From assembly GCF_014839835.1 (NCBI RefSeq), contig NC_071634.1:15854453-15918452 (forward strand): a DNA stretch of 64,000 nucleotides, in the 5' to 3' direction. The position numbers and the translations under genes were made by a program. The notes under the pieces were generated by a model. It saw only the letters and a list, made by a program, of their open reading frames with translations, ran no database searches and was not told the DNA's origin. The stretch comes from Dryobates pubescens (taxonomy: Eukaryota > Chordata > Aves > Piciformes > Picidae). Numbering within the stretch: the first letter of the stretch is position 1; each line of letters begins with the position of its first letter. Shown here one piece after another: positions 50,577-64,000 of the stretch.

Positions 50577-51768
50577 ATGAGCGCGGCCGAGAGCCGGCCC
50601 CGGTGCCGGTGGAGCGGTGAGGCGGTGCTCCGGGCCCGGGCCGAAGCTGCCGGTTACCGTCGGCTGCTACGTGCCCGTGCTGCCGAGGTGGAAGCCTTGC
50701 GCGGGGCCGTGGGCGCGTTGCACCGGCAGCTGGAGGGGCTGCGGGACCGGCGGAGCGGAGAGCTCGCCAAGTACCAGGTGAGGGGGTGGGCTGGGGAGAC
50801 GGGAGGTTGGGGGGGGAGTTGGGAGCAGGCACATTGCTGGGGGTGGGGGCGGAATTTGAGGGGTGGGGAAAGTCCAGGCAGCGGTGCGGGGCCTGGACGG
50901 CCGGCGGGGTGGGGAGGAGTGGAAGGGCTGGGGAAGGGGGGAATGAAGATCCGGGGCCCGGGGAGGGGGGCGAGAGGGAGGGGGTCAGAATGGCGCTAGG
51001 GAGGAGGGTCCGTGTGGGCTTATAGGATGGGGGGAGAGGTGTTTGAGGTGCGGCTGGGGAGGGGTGGGGTCCGGGAATCTGGATAGGTTTGAGGAGAGGT
51101 GGGCAAAAGTGGGGCCGGGAATGAGGGTTGGGATCGGGTTGGGATCGGGTTGGGGAAGGCTAACAGGGATGTGGGGGAGGGACGAGAGGAAGCGGGTCAG
51201 GATGGGGCTGGGGAGGGGCGGGAGTGCAGGTGGGCTTACAAGATGGGGATGAATCTGAGGATGGAGGAGAGTCCGGGTGGAGCTGGCAGCGGGGTGTGCA
51301 AGTGGGGGCTGGGACGAGGCACTCGGGTGGGTCTGGGGAGTGGAATCCTTGAGGGGCGAGGGTCTGTGCGAGGCGGGCTGAGGTCGGGGGTGAGAGGGCT
51401 GTTTTAGGGTCCGTGAGGGGCAGGGGTCGGGCTAGGGTCCGGGGGTGCGTGCGGGGCAGGGATCGGGGCGGGGGTCCCGGGTGCAGCTGACGACCCGGCG
51501 ATAGGAGCGGGTGGCGGAGCTGGAGAGGGAGATCGGCGAGGCAGAGGCGGAGATGGCCCGGTGCCTGCGGGAGTACCCGGCGCTGCTGCGGCTGCGGATG
51601 GCGCTGGAGGCGGAGATCGCCGCGTACCGGTACGCGGGGGCGGGGGGGCGGAATGGGGGGGGGGGGGGCGGCGGGGCCAGCGGGCGCGGGGCTCAGCCCG
51701 GGCCTGTCCCTTGCAGGGAGATGCTGGAGAGCGAGGAGCTGCGTCTGGGCTGCCTGGCTCCACCGTGA
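50577..51768 (+). CDS. Short intermediate-filament-like protein (coil 2B end only)
   Basis: Three exons, 50577-50777, 51505-51629 and 51717-51768, give 378 nt and 125 residues. The order of features follows the C-terminal third of coil 2B in vimentin-class filaments: [19 protein letters not shown] (about residue 40), [19 protein letters not shown], then the rod-end signature [19 protein letters not shown] at about residues 99-117, followed by an eight-residue tail. There is no head, coil 1 or tail domain, so it should not build filaments alone. Human KRT222 is a comparable truncated family member; orthology is not claimed. The start was chosen for its position just after a CCAAT/GC-box promoter; the frame is open further upstream, so an earlier exon cannot be excluded. 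AATAAA at about 52040 ends the transcript. Codon use is strongly GC-biased. Confidence 0.75.
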
Positions 51769-52034
51769 TGGGATCCCGCACCCGGGACCCCGCACCACCG
51801 CGCCTCGTGGTCCCCTGAGATCCCCTACTCTCCCCCCGAACGCCCAGGCCGTGGGATTCCCGGACACGTTGGATTTCTCCAGACTCCTGGAGGCCCGGTG
51901 CTGCTGTCCCCCCGTGCCATGGCTCCCCTCGGACTCATGGATCCCCGGACCCCCGCAGAGCAGGGCCCGTGGGCTGCCCACTCTCACCAGCCTCTCCGGA
52001 GCAGCAGCGGGGCGGGGGGCCCGTCCCACCGAAG

Positions 52035-52060
52035 CACCTCAATAAAGCCCCGTGGCATTA
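52035..52060 (+). terminator. Poly(A) signal of the short intermediate-filament gene
   Basis: The sequence ctcaataaagcccc carries AATAAA about 270 bases after the stop codon at 51768. Confidence 0.75.
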
Positions 52061-52061
52061 C

Positions 52062-52950
52062 CCGGAGCCGGCCTGTTTGTGTAGGGGGAGCAGCGACCCC
52101 CAGTCAGGTCCTGAGCCTGCGGCACTTCGGGGGCTGCGTCTCCGTAGGGACCTGGGTGCCGGGACCGTGCCCCGCGGGGCTGCAAGGTCTTGGTTCCCCC
52201 GGCCTGGCTGCAGCCCCTCGGCTCCTCTTTGGGCACCCTAGGGAGATGCCGAGTAGGGCACATGGCGAGGATCCGACCAGAGACACATGTTCGTTAGGGA
52301 AGCTGGTGCTGGCATGTGGACCCTGAGCTCCCTCATCATGACCATGCCCTGCCCCAGGACTAGGCAGGGATCCTCCACCCCTTGGTGAGGTGCAGCACAT
52401 CTCTGGTGCTGCTTGTGGGGCTGGTGGGAGAGCTAATGAGAACAGGGGGGTCCAGGGTGCCCATCTGCCAGAGCAGGGGGGTGGGGACCATCCAGGTACC
52501 ACCACTGGTGGAGCTCTGTGCAGGTGTGTGTGACACGCCCATCCTCAGCCCTGTGTAAGGACCCCAGGGCTGAGGGCTGAGCCCCCTGCCAGCAGGGAGC
52601 AGGAACCCCTCGGGCAGTTGTAGTGTTGCAGGGATGTTGTGCAAGCCTGTGACCTGACATCAGGCAAGGGCCAGTCTGGGCACCCTGAGCAGCAAGTGCC
52701 CAGATGGAGCCCCTCAGAAGCCGGGGAATCCAGCACTCCCCACCCCACATGAGACCAACTGAGGTTTGCTGTCATAAAGCCCAACCATCAACAGAGCTAA
52801 AAATCCTCTTCCAAACCATACAAGAGGTAGGGAAAGCATTGGATGGCACACCTGGGGCGTGCCCCCCAGCCTCAAGCATCTCCAGAGGTGCACCGGCATG
52901 GGGGATGGGTGCAAGGGGTCAGGGCATGTCTGTGGGTGGTGGCAGTGGGC
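52062..52950. other. Spacer between convergent genes
   Basis: It lies between the poly(A) site of the short filament gene (plus) and the stop codon of the p40-like gene (minus) and must include the latter's 3' UTR. No canonical minus-strand AATAAA was found. No other gene or repeat family was recognised. Confidence 0.5.
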
Positions 52951-55020
52951 TCATAGCTGGCTCTTCTGGGTGGCATCAAGGTCCTGCCACGCAGTCCATG
53001 GGCTCCAGGCAGGGTTGGTGTAGGGATCCTGGCAGCTGATGCGCACCCGCTGCGTGCCCAGCTGCAGCTGCGTTTCCTCCACGCCCTCCACATACTTGTC
53101 CACCTGCAAAGTGGAGAGAGGCACAGCCTGGGGAGCACCCTGGCACCAGGGCTGGGGACAGCTCAGATGGATGCTACTAGAGGGAAGTGAGGGAAAGCAT
53201 GGGAGAAGGGCTGGGCACTGAGGACCCAGGAGCAGGAGTGACAATTAATCACCCCCAGGAGAGAAGCTGTGTCATGGGGCAGGGGCCACCGCTGAGCACC
53301 CAGCAAGTTCTTGTTCCTAATGGCACCTCTGGACATAAGGCAGGGTGAGCACAACAGAGGGAGGATGTGGGGTGGCATGTGCTGTGGCAAGGTGGGTGCA
53401 GGGATCCTGCAGTTACCTGGGTGCCGTTGGGGAGCTCATACTGCAGTCGGTAGAGCAGGGCAAAGTAGGACTTGGGGAGTGGCCAGGAAACTGGGGGGGC
53501 CCAGGTCAGGAGGAGCTGCTCCCCTTGCCACCACACAGTCAGGTTCTGTGGTGGGTCTGGACGCACTGTGGGCAGAGTGGGGCTCAGGACCAGGCAGGGT
53601 GCCCAGTCCTGGGGCTGAGTCCCCATCATGGCAAGGACAGCCCCTGGCCGCCGCTGCCACCAGTGTGAGCTCACCAATGTCACGGACGAAGAAGTGGCTG
53701 GAGACGTTGAGGTAGGAGGTGTCTGAGAGCCCCTCCAGCTGCAGCTGCAGCGGCTGCAGCTCCTCAGCAAAGGGGCAGAACGAGGGGTCCGTGAAGCTGG
53801 CACCAAACTGTCCGTGGTGGCTGGATGCCAGCACCCACTCACCCACGGAGCCGTCACTGCAGGGGGAGGCAATTGTGAGGGCAGGGTGGCCACGGGGCTC
53901 TGATGGGGGAATGTGCAGGGGGACCCACCTGTGGGTGAGGCGGGCACGGAAGACAGCAGAGCGGGGACCGCTCCAGGAGCAGCGGAAGGAGCCGTGGTAG
54001 GACTCAGTCTGGCAGGAGATGTTCATCCTCTCCTCACCTGGCAGGGCCAAGGACTGAGGGTCTGCACAGAGCTGGGAACAGTGCTCCATACCTGCATGGC
54101 ATGGGCAAGGCTTCCCCACAGCTGGGCTCCCCTCAGCCCCACACAGCTCTACCTGATGCAGTCCCACCGAACGTCAGCAGATCTTGAGCACCTCCTGGGC
54201 TCCATATTGCCCCCAGCTCCCTGCATCCACCCCATCACCCCCTCCACCCCCTGCTCCCTCAGCCCTGGTGTCCCTTGGTCATGCCAGCCCCCTCACGCCC
54301 CGCCCCACATACGGCTGCTGCTGACCACCACGTAGGTGGTGTCCAGCAAGACGGTGCCAGCCCAGCAGCTGTAGTTGCCTGCAGCTGGCAGGTCCAAGCC
54401 GAGGATGGTGAGAGTCTGTCCCTCAGCCACGAGCTCAGCCATGGGCTCTGGGTCCCCGTTCTGAGTCCAGCTCACTTGCTGCTCCGAGGTGTTGCATTTC
54501 ACCACCACGTCCCCATTCACCTGCCCCACTTGAACTGGAGATGAGAGACAGAGACTGGGCTCAGGCATGGGTTGTGGTGAGACCAGCCTGTCCTCCACCC
54601 TGCGCTGGGGTCCCCCCTCATCCCAACACACCACACCATACCCATCCTTCCTCACCATCTCCACCCTGCTCATTCACCCCACATCTGTTCCTATCCTGCC
54701 ACATTTCCCCACGGCCGTGCCTGTGCCCATCCCCACCCTGCTCCCACAGCCTACATCACTTCATGCCCACCTTCTAACTCCCAACCCACCAGAAGAGCTG
54801 CCTCAACCAGGGCTCACCATCACCCAGTACCAGAGGGGTGCAGGTGTTCCCTGCTCTCTTCAGCTGCTTTATGGGTACTGCAGAACCCCTCTGCCCCAGG
54901 GTCTCTCCTCTCCCAGGCTCCCCACAGTATCCAGAGGGGGCAGGACTCACACTTTGGGGGGAAGGTGGTCAGGGCATCCACAGAAGCAAGGCTCAGCACC
55001 AGCCCTACCAGCACCAGCAT
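52951..55020 (-). CDS. IL-12 p40 (IL12B)-like secreted Ig/fibronectin-III protein
   Basis: Six coding exons, 55020-54951, 54534-54313, 54091-53929, 53856-53675, 53565-53417 and 53103-52951, sum to 939 nt, 312 residues, close to the 328 of human IL12B. Signal peptide MLVLVGLVLSLASVDA; Ig-like domain about 24-98 (Cys pair in VVVKCNTSE and NYSCW); first FN3 about 99-212 with CQTESYHGSFRCSW; then SHFFVRDI and VRPDPPQNLTVWW, the p40 inter-domain signature; second FN3 with WSPWT (295-299) replacing WSEWA/WSXWS. No membrane segment follows, so it is secreted. Six N-glycosylation sequons are present. Cys179 in SFCPFAEE aligns with the p40 cysteine that bonds to p35/p19; the C148-C171 and C278-C305 pairs of human p40 are not kept. 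EBI3 lacks an Ig domain and CNTFR is GPI-anchored, so p40 fits best. Likely partner: a four-helix cytokine subunit. Confidence 0.85.
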
Positions 55021-55345
55021 CTGGAAGGAGAAGAAAGGGCAGCCCTGTGCTGAGGCAGGAGCCAGGCATGGTGTCAGAGAAAGGGGAGCCAGGCAAGCTA
55101 GGAGGGAGCTGGCCAAGCCGGGATGGAGCTCGAAGGACCAGCAAAGGCAGAACCCTAGGTCTTGGGGTGGCAGCAGGGTCAGGCAGGAGGAAGACAGGAA
55201 TGGGGGACCCTGCACAGGTCCAGCAGCCAATATGCACCCTGATTTCTCGCAGTGCAGCCCCACTGGATGTCCCCTGGCAAGCAGCAAGCCCCCTGGGGTC
55301 GCAGTGCCTGTGCCCCCACTGCACAAGCTCCTGTGATCTGCCTAC

Positions 55346-55440
55346 CTCAGCTGTAGTCTGATGCTCCAGTGGGCTTGGCAAGGGCTGGGGGACGGTCACT
55401 GGATATATATTGAGCCAAGACCCCGTGGGACTGCCCCAAG
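55346..55440 (-). promoter_or_regulatory. TATA promoter and non-coding exon 1 of the p40-like gene
   Basis: On the minus strand a TATA-like ATATATAT lies at 55403-55410. A possible first exon (about 55373-55346) ends with a donor CTGAG|GTAGGC, and the coding ATG is the first codon after the next acceptor (TTCCAG|ATG at 55020). A Rel/NF-kB-like GGGACTGCCC lies at 55427-55436, just upstream of the TATA box. A TATA promoter with a Rel-like site is in keeping with an inducible immune gene, but both motifs are short. Confidence 0.5.
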
Positions 55441-56790
55441 GTGAAATCAAACCACAGATCACTGCAGTTCTCAGAAGAGGAGAATGCTGTGCTGGGGGTG
55501 TGTGGGAGGAGCCAGGACCCACTCTCAGCCCCTGGACTCGCCCAGGCTGGGCGGAACCAGGGACCGCTGCCCTCCCCTGCCATGGGCATCACCAGGGTGA
55601 TGAAGATGAGTCCCTCCCCAGGACCCACTGAACACCCAGGACAATGCCAGAGCTCCCAGGTGCTTGCTTGGAGTGGTCCTGAGCCCCCAGACTGGCTGAG
55701 TGTCCACACATCACTAGGGCACCCACAGCCCCATACCATGGGCTGCAGGGGCTGGAGCACAGCAAAGGGACCACTGATGTCCAGCAGTGCCTGTGCCAGG
55801 GGTGCAGCGAGGGGCAGGCACAGTGCCTGTGAGGAGCAGGTCTCCAACGAGGGTCAGGGTGCTGAACCCAGCCAGGCATGGGCTCTCCCCCCTTACCAAC
55901 CCTCCCAGGGCAGCCACAGCCAATGGCATCCCCTCTGCCATCCCAGTGAGCATCAGCCCAGCCCCACTGCACAGCCCCTGCGCCCACCTCAGGAGAGGGA
56001 GGGTGGTGAGCTGCACACCCTGCTGCTCTTGCTCATGTACATTCTGGGGTTCCTAGAAAGCAAAGGGGAAGTTTTGGATCTGAGGAGGCTGTGGGGAGGG
56101 GCCCAGCCCTTGCCTGCTGCCCAACCTTCAAAACATTTTGGTGGGAACAGGGCAGCAGAGCCTCCAGGCTCCTGCCCCAGAATGGTGGAACCCCCAGGCG
56201 TGGGCAGGCAGGGAAAGGAGGGAGATAGGGAAGGGCAGCTGCTGGAATAGAGCAGCCCCATGCCAAGGGGTCTATCCTGGGGCAGGGCTGGATCACAGCA
56301 CTGTGCTGGGACTCCAGGACACAAGGCAGCAGCTCTGGCTGTGGTGCTGAAGTGGGGAATTGCTGGAAAGCTGGAGGGGATCCCAAGGCAGGATGGGGGA
56401 CCCCGAGGAGGTGGAGCATCTACGTCCTGCCCTATGCTGGAGGCTGGCTGCAGGTCCCCACCCCACACTAGCCACAACTTCCCCAAAGCTTCTGCAGAAG
56501 AGGAGGAGGCTGTGCTGGGGAAGACCCAGCAAAGGCCAGGGCTGCCCTCGGCGTGCTGGTGTGACCACGGCTGGTGGCACCCTACCCACAGCTGGGGGCG
56601 GGAGGTGAGCCACACCAGGGATGGCTCATGTTAGAAAGCCCCTATGAGGGGACCCCGGGGGTGGGGTGTAGAGCTGCCCCACAGGGCTGAGGGGAATGGG
56701 GGGAGCAGGAATCTGGGGTGGGAGGGAGCCCAACCTCCCTGGACCCCTCCTCAGCTGCAGTCACAGAAGCAAGGCCGTAAGTAAAGGTCA
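55441..56790. other. Spacer between DQX1 3' end and the p40-like gene
   Basis: No gene, RNA or repeat family recognised. Open frames are compositional. Confidence 0.5.
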
Positions 56791-57182
56791 CAAAACTTTA
56801 TACATGAGAGACACACAAGTGGCTCCTCAGCCCCCACACTGCTCCCTGGGCACAGGAGGAGTGGGACACACAGGGCTAGCAGCCCCTCAGCCCCACAGCA
56901 GCCCCCCCAAGAAACACAGAGTCTGAGTGGGGAGGGCCTGCACGACTCCCCAGCTCCAGGGCCAGTGCTCCTCCAACCTGGGCTCTGTCCCCTAGGGAGA
57001 TAACCAGGGCTGGTCCCACGGCCGCTGGCACCGTGACCACGGCACAGAGCTGCGGTAGTGCCAGGCTGTGCCTGCATCTCCCCAGGGACCAGGAGAGCCC
57101 CCACAGTGGCACGGTTTCCCTGGGGCTCTCCCGTCCCTGGGGGTCACAGCCGAGTCCAGGTGTCCCAGGCCGTGGCTCCAGC
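56790..57182 (-). terminator. DQX1 3' UTR
   Basis: Minus-strand sequence after the DQX1 stop. A variant signal TATAAA (plus-strand tttata at about 56799-56804) is the only poly(A)-like hexamer seen. Confidence 0.4.
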
Positions 57183-62317
<5,135 letters not shown>

Positions 62318-63370
62318 CTGTGGGGACAAAGCCAGTGTTAGGGCCTGGGGACAGCACAGACCCTGCCAGGAGGACCAAGATGTGCCCCTCTCCACCATGG
62401 AGTGGTGCCTGGCCTTGCCCCAGAAGGGCAGAGAGACCCTCCCCATAGCAATCCCGAGACTGGCCGTGGGACCTCCCAGGCCAGAAGCACTCGACAGCCC
62501 TGGCAGGATCTTCCCTCCCCAGCTCCATCACTTCTGAGCCCCAGTGAGCTGTGACACGAGCCCCATATCCTCATCACCCTGTAGCTGCAGCCTGGCTGTG
62601 GGACACCACAACCCTTACTTTAAGGACACAGCACAACACCTCCCCAGGACAAACGGGGTTGGGGGATAAGAGCTGCGGTACCTTCGCCCAAGCTGCCAGC
62701 TCACACAGCACAATGCCCCAGGTCACCACTGCCAGGGCTTCAGAGGCACCTGGGCAATACCCTTACTAATGTGCTTCACATTTTTTCAGCCCTGGGGTGG
62801 CTGGACTGGCTGCAGGTCTCTACTGACAGAAGCCATCCTGCCACCAGCCCCCTGCAGGAAAGGCCAGGGCAGGTGCTGGGCAGGTCCAGCGTAAGTCCAC
62901 AAGCCCCAGACCTTGCAGCAGCTCCAGGTCTGAGGCAGACCTTGAGGCAGGAGTTGGAGCATTCTTGAATGGGGCCAGAGGGCTCACCCACCACCCCAGG
63001 AAACTACACAGTGAGAGACCAGGAAGGATGCACTGAGCAGCCGCTGCCCAAGCGCCTGGACAGGTGGTGTGGGATGGTCCCGGGGCCATGTGAATGACCC
63101 TTGGGCACTGGGGACTAGGAATCTGCTGTTTAACTGCTCCCACACACCTGCCCACCTCACCTCCCAGCAGCGAGGGGACCCAGCTTGTGGATCAGCCTTT
63201 TCCACTTCGGGGCTCCAAAGCACAGAACCAGACACTGCTCATGAGCTGAGTCACATCACCTGCTCTGCTCAGGGCACAGCGGCCCCAGGGCTGGCAGGGA
63301 CAGCACACAGGGTGCCTGCGCCCAAAAGCAGCCCAGCCAAGGGAACAGATCATGCCGGGGCCCACACAAG
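62318..63370. other. Region upstream of the first found DQX1 exon
   Basis: About 1 kb with no recognised coding exon. I searched the minus strand for a Walker A (GxGKS/T) coding pattern and for the N-terminal part of DQX1 and saw neither. The next minus-strand transcript appears to end at the right edge of this region. Confidence 0.5.
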
Positions 63371-64000
63371 GGCTTTATTGCCCAGCTCTGGTGCCTCATG
63401 GATCAGCTGCTGCCACGCAGAGACTCAGTGTCCAGCCTCACAGAGGCCACGGCAGCCCCACAGCTTCCCAGTGACCCCTCCCTGGTCAAAGTCTGCCTGA
63501 CGACGTCTGCGGGTGCCACACTGGGGGATGCTGGCTGGGATTGGCTCCCCAGCGCAGACAGGCAGGATCCTGGCACCATGGGCGTGCCACCGCCCTGTGT
63601 GCCTGTGCCCAGCTCCAGGGAGGGGCTGCTTCCCACTCCCTGCACTGCCACCTGTGCCTGCCTGACGCCCTGTGCTGCCGTGGCAGCTGCTCGCGGGGCA
63701 GCTGTGCCAGTGCTTCCTGGCTCGTGCCAAGGCTTTGCCCAGAGCCTCAGAACCTGTCTTGGCACATCCTGGCACACGAACGCCCAGCTCTGTACCAGGC
63801 TTACCACAGTGCCATGCTCCCAGGTCCCACATTGGAGCCAAAGTCCTATGGGGGCAGTCTGTGCCTCTGTCCCCACTCCAAGCTCAGACACTCCATGGGG
63901 TCAGACAGCTGCTGCCTGGGCACTGCATCTCCTCCCAGGCTTCTCTGTCCACAGCTGTTCTGGCTACTGCCTCCCTGCTCCACCACAGCTCTCTTGGGAG
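63371..64000 (-). other. 3' end of an unidentified minus-strand transcript
   Basis: A minus-strand AATAAA (plus-strand tttatt near 63373) marks a transcript end. A frame stays open on the minus strand from 63891 to 63403 (162 codons from the first Met) and could be terminal coding sequence or 3' UTR. Its sequence (for example WAFVCQDVPRQVLRLWAKPW) is not recognised. Human synteny would predict AUP1 on this strand, but no AUP1 feature such as a CUE domain is visible. Confidence 0.35.

Noticed and set aside
62685-62755. Minus-strand VVTWGIVLCELAAWAK resembling a protein-kinase subdomain IX
   Set aside because: Only a 20-residue resemblance, no neighbouring kinase motifs and no supporting exon structure; likely chance.

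Overview
The window looks like avian (at least sauropsid) nuclear DNA from a gene-dense, GC-rich region such as a microchromosome. Evidence: several truncated CR1 LINEs, compact multi-exon genes with GT-AG introns, CpG-island promoters and many GC-rich degenerate tandem arrays; no mammalian SINEs were seen. All gene models were read by eye from splice signals and protein resemblance; five of the six complete models and the TTC31 coding part sum to whole codons.

Layout, left to right: CCDC142 (-, 193-4857), TTC31 (+, coding 6074-10989 or 10945), homeobox gene LBX2 (-, 13107-17176), PCGF1 (-, 30852-35979), homeobox gene TLX2 (+, 45246-49260), a very short intermediate-filament-like gene (+, 50577-51768), an IL-12 p40 (IL12B)-like soluble cytokine-receptor-type gene (-, 52951-55020), DQX1 (-, 57183-62317, first coding exon not found), and the 3' end of an unidentified minus-strand transcript (poly(A) signal at 63373). 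The order CCDC142-TTC31-LBX2-PCGF1-TLX2-DQX1 is the conserved order I recall from human 2p13.1. The two genes between TLX2 and DQX1 are not part of the human arrangement I know and are the most interesting content.

The genes do not form a pathway: it is a conserved syntenic block. CCDC142 and TTC31 are divergent and share a CpG-rich promoter region with a perfect 22-bp inverted repeat and repeated ETS motifs. LBX2 and TLX2 are developmental homeobox genes, and the gene-poor stretches beside them (11.1-12.8, 17.2-30.7 and 36.2-45.2 kb) hold islands of TAAT-rich sequence in GC-rich DNA that look like conserved non-coding enhancers. PCGF1 is a Polycomb RING protein sitting between them; a near-consensus CTCF site lies just upstream of it.

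The best candidates for something undescribed are: (1) the complete 312-residue p40-like gene with signal peptide, Ig domain and two fibronectin-III domains; (2) the 125-residue protein that is only the end of intermediate-filament coil 2B; (3) an RRM fused to the TPR protein TTC31; and (4) degenerate arrays inside LBX2 and upstream of TLX2 that share a short core.
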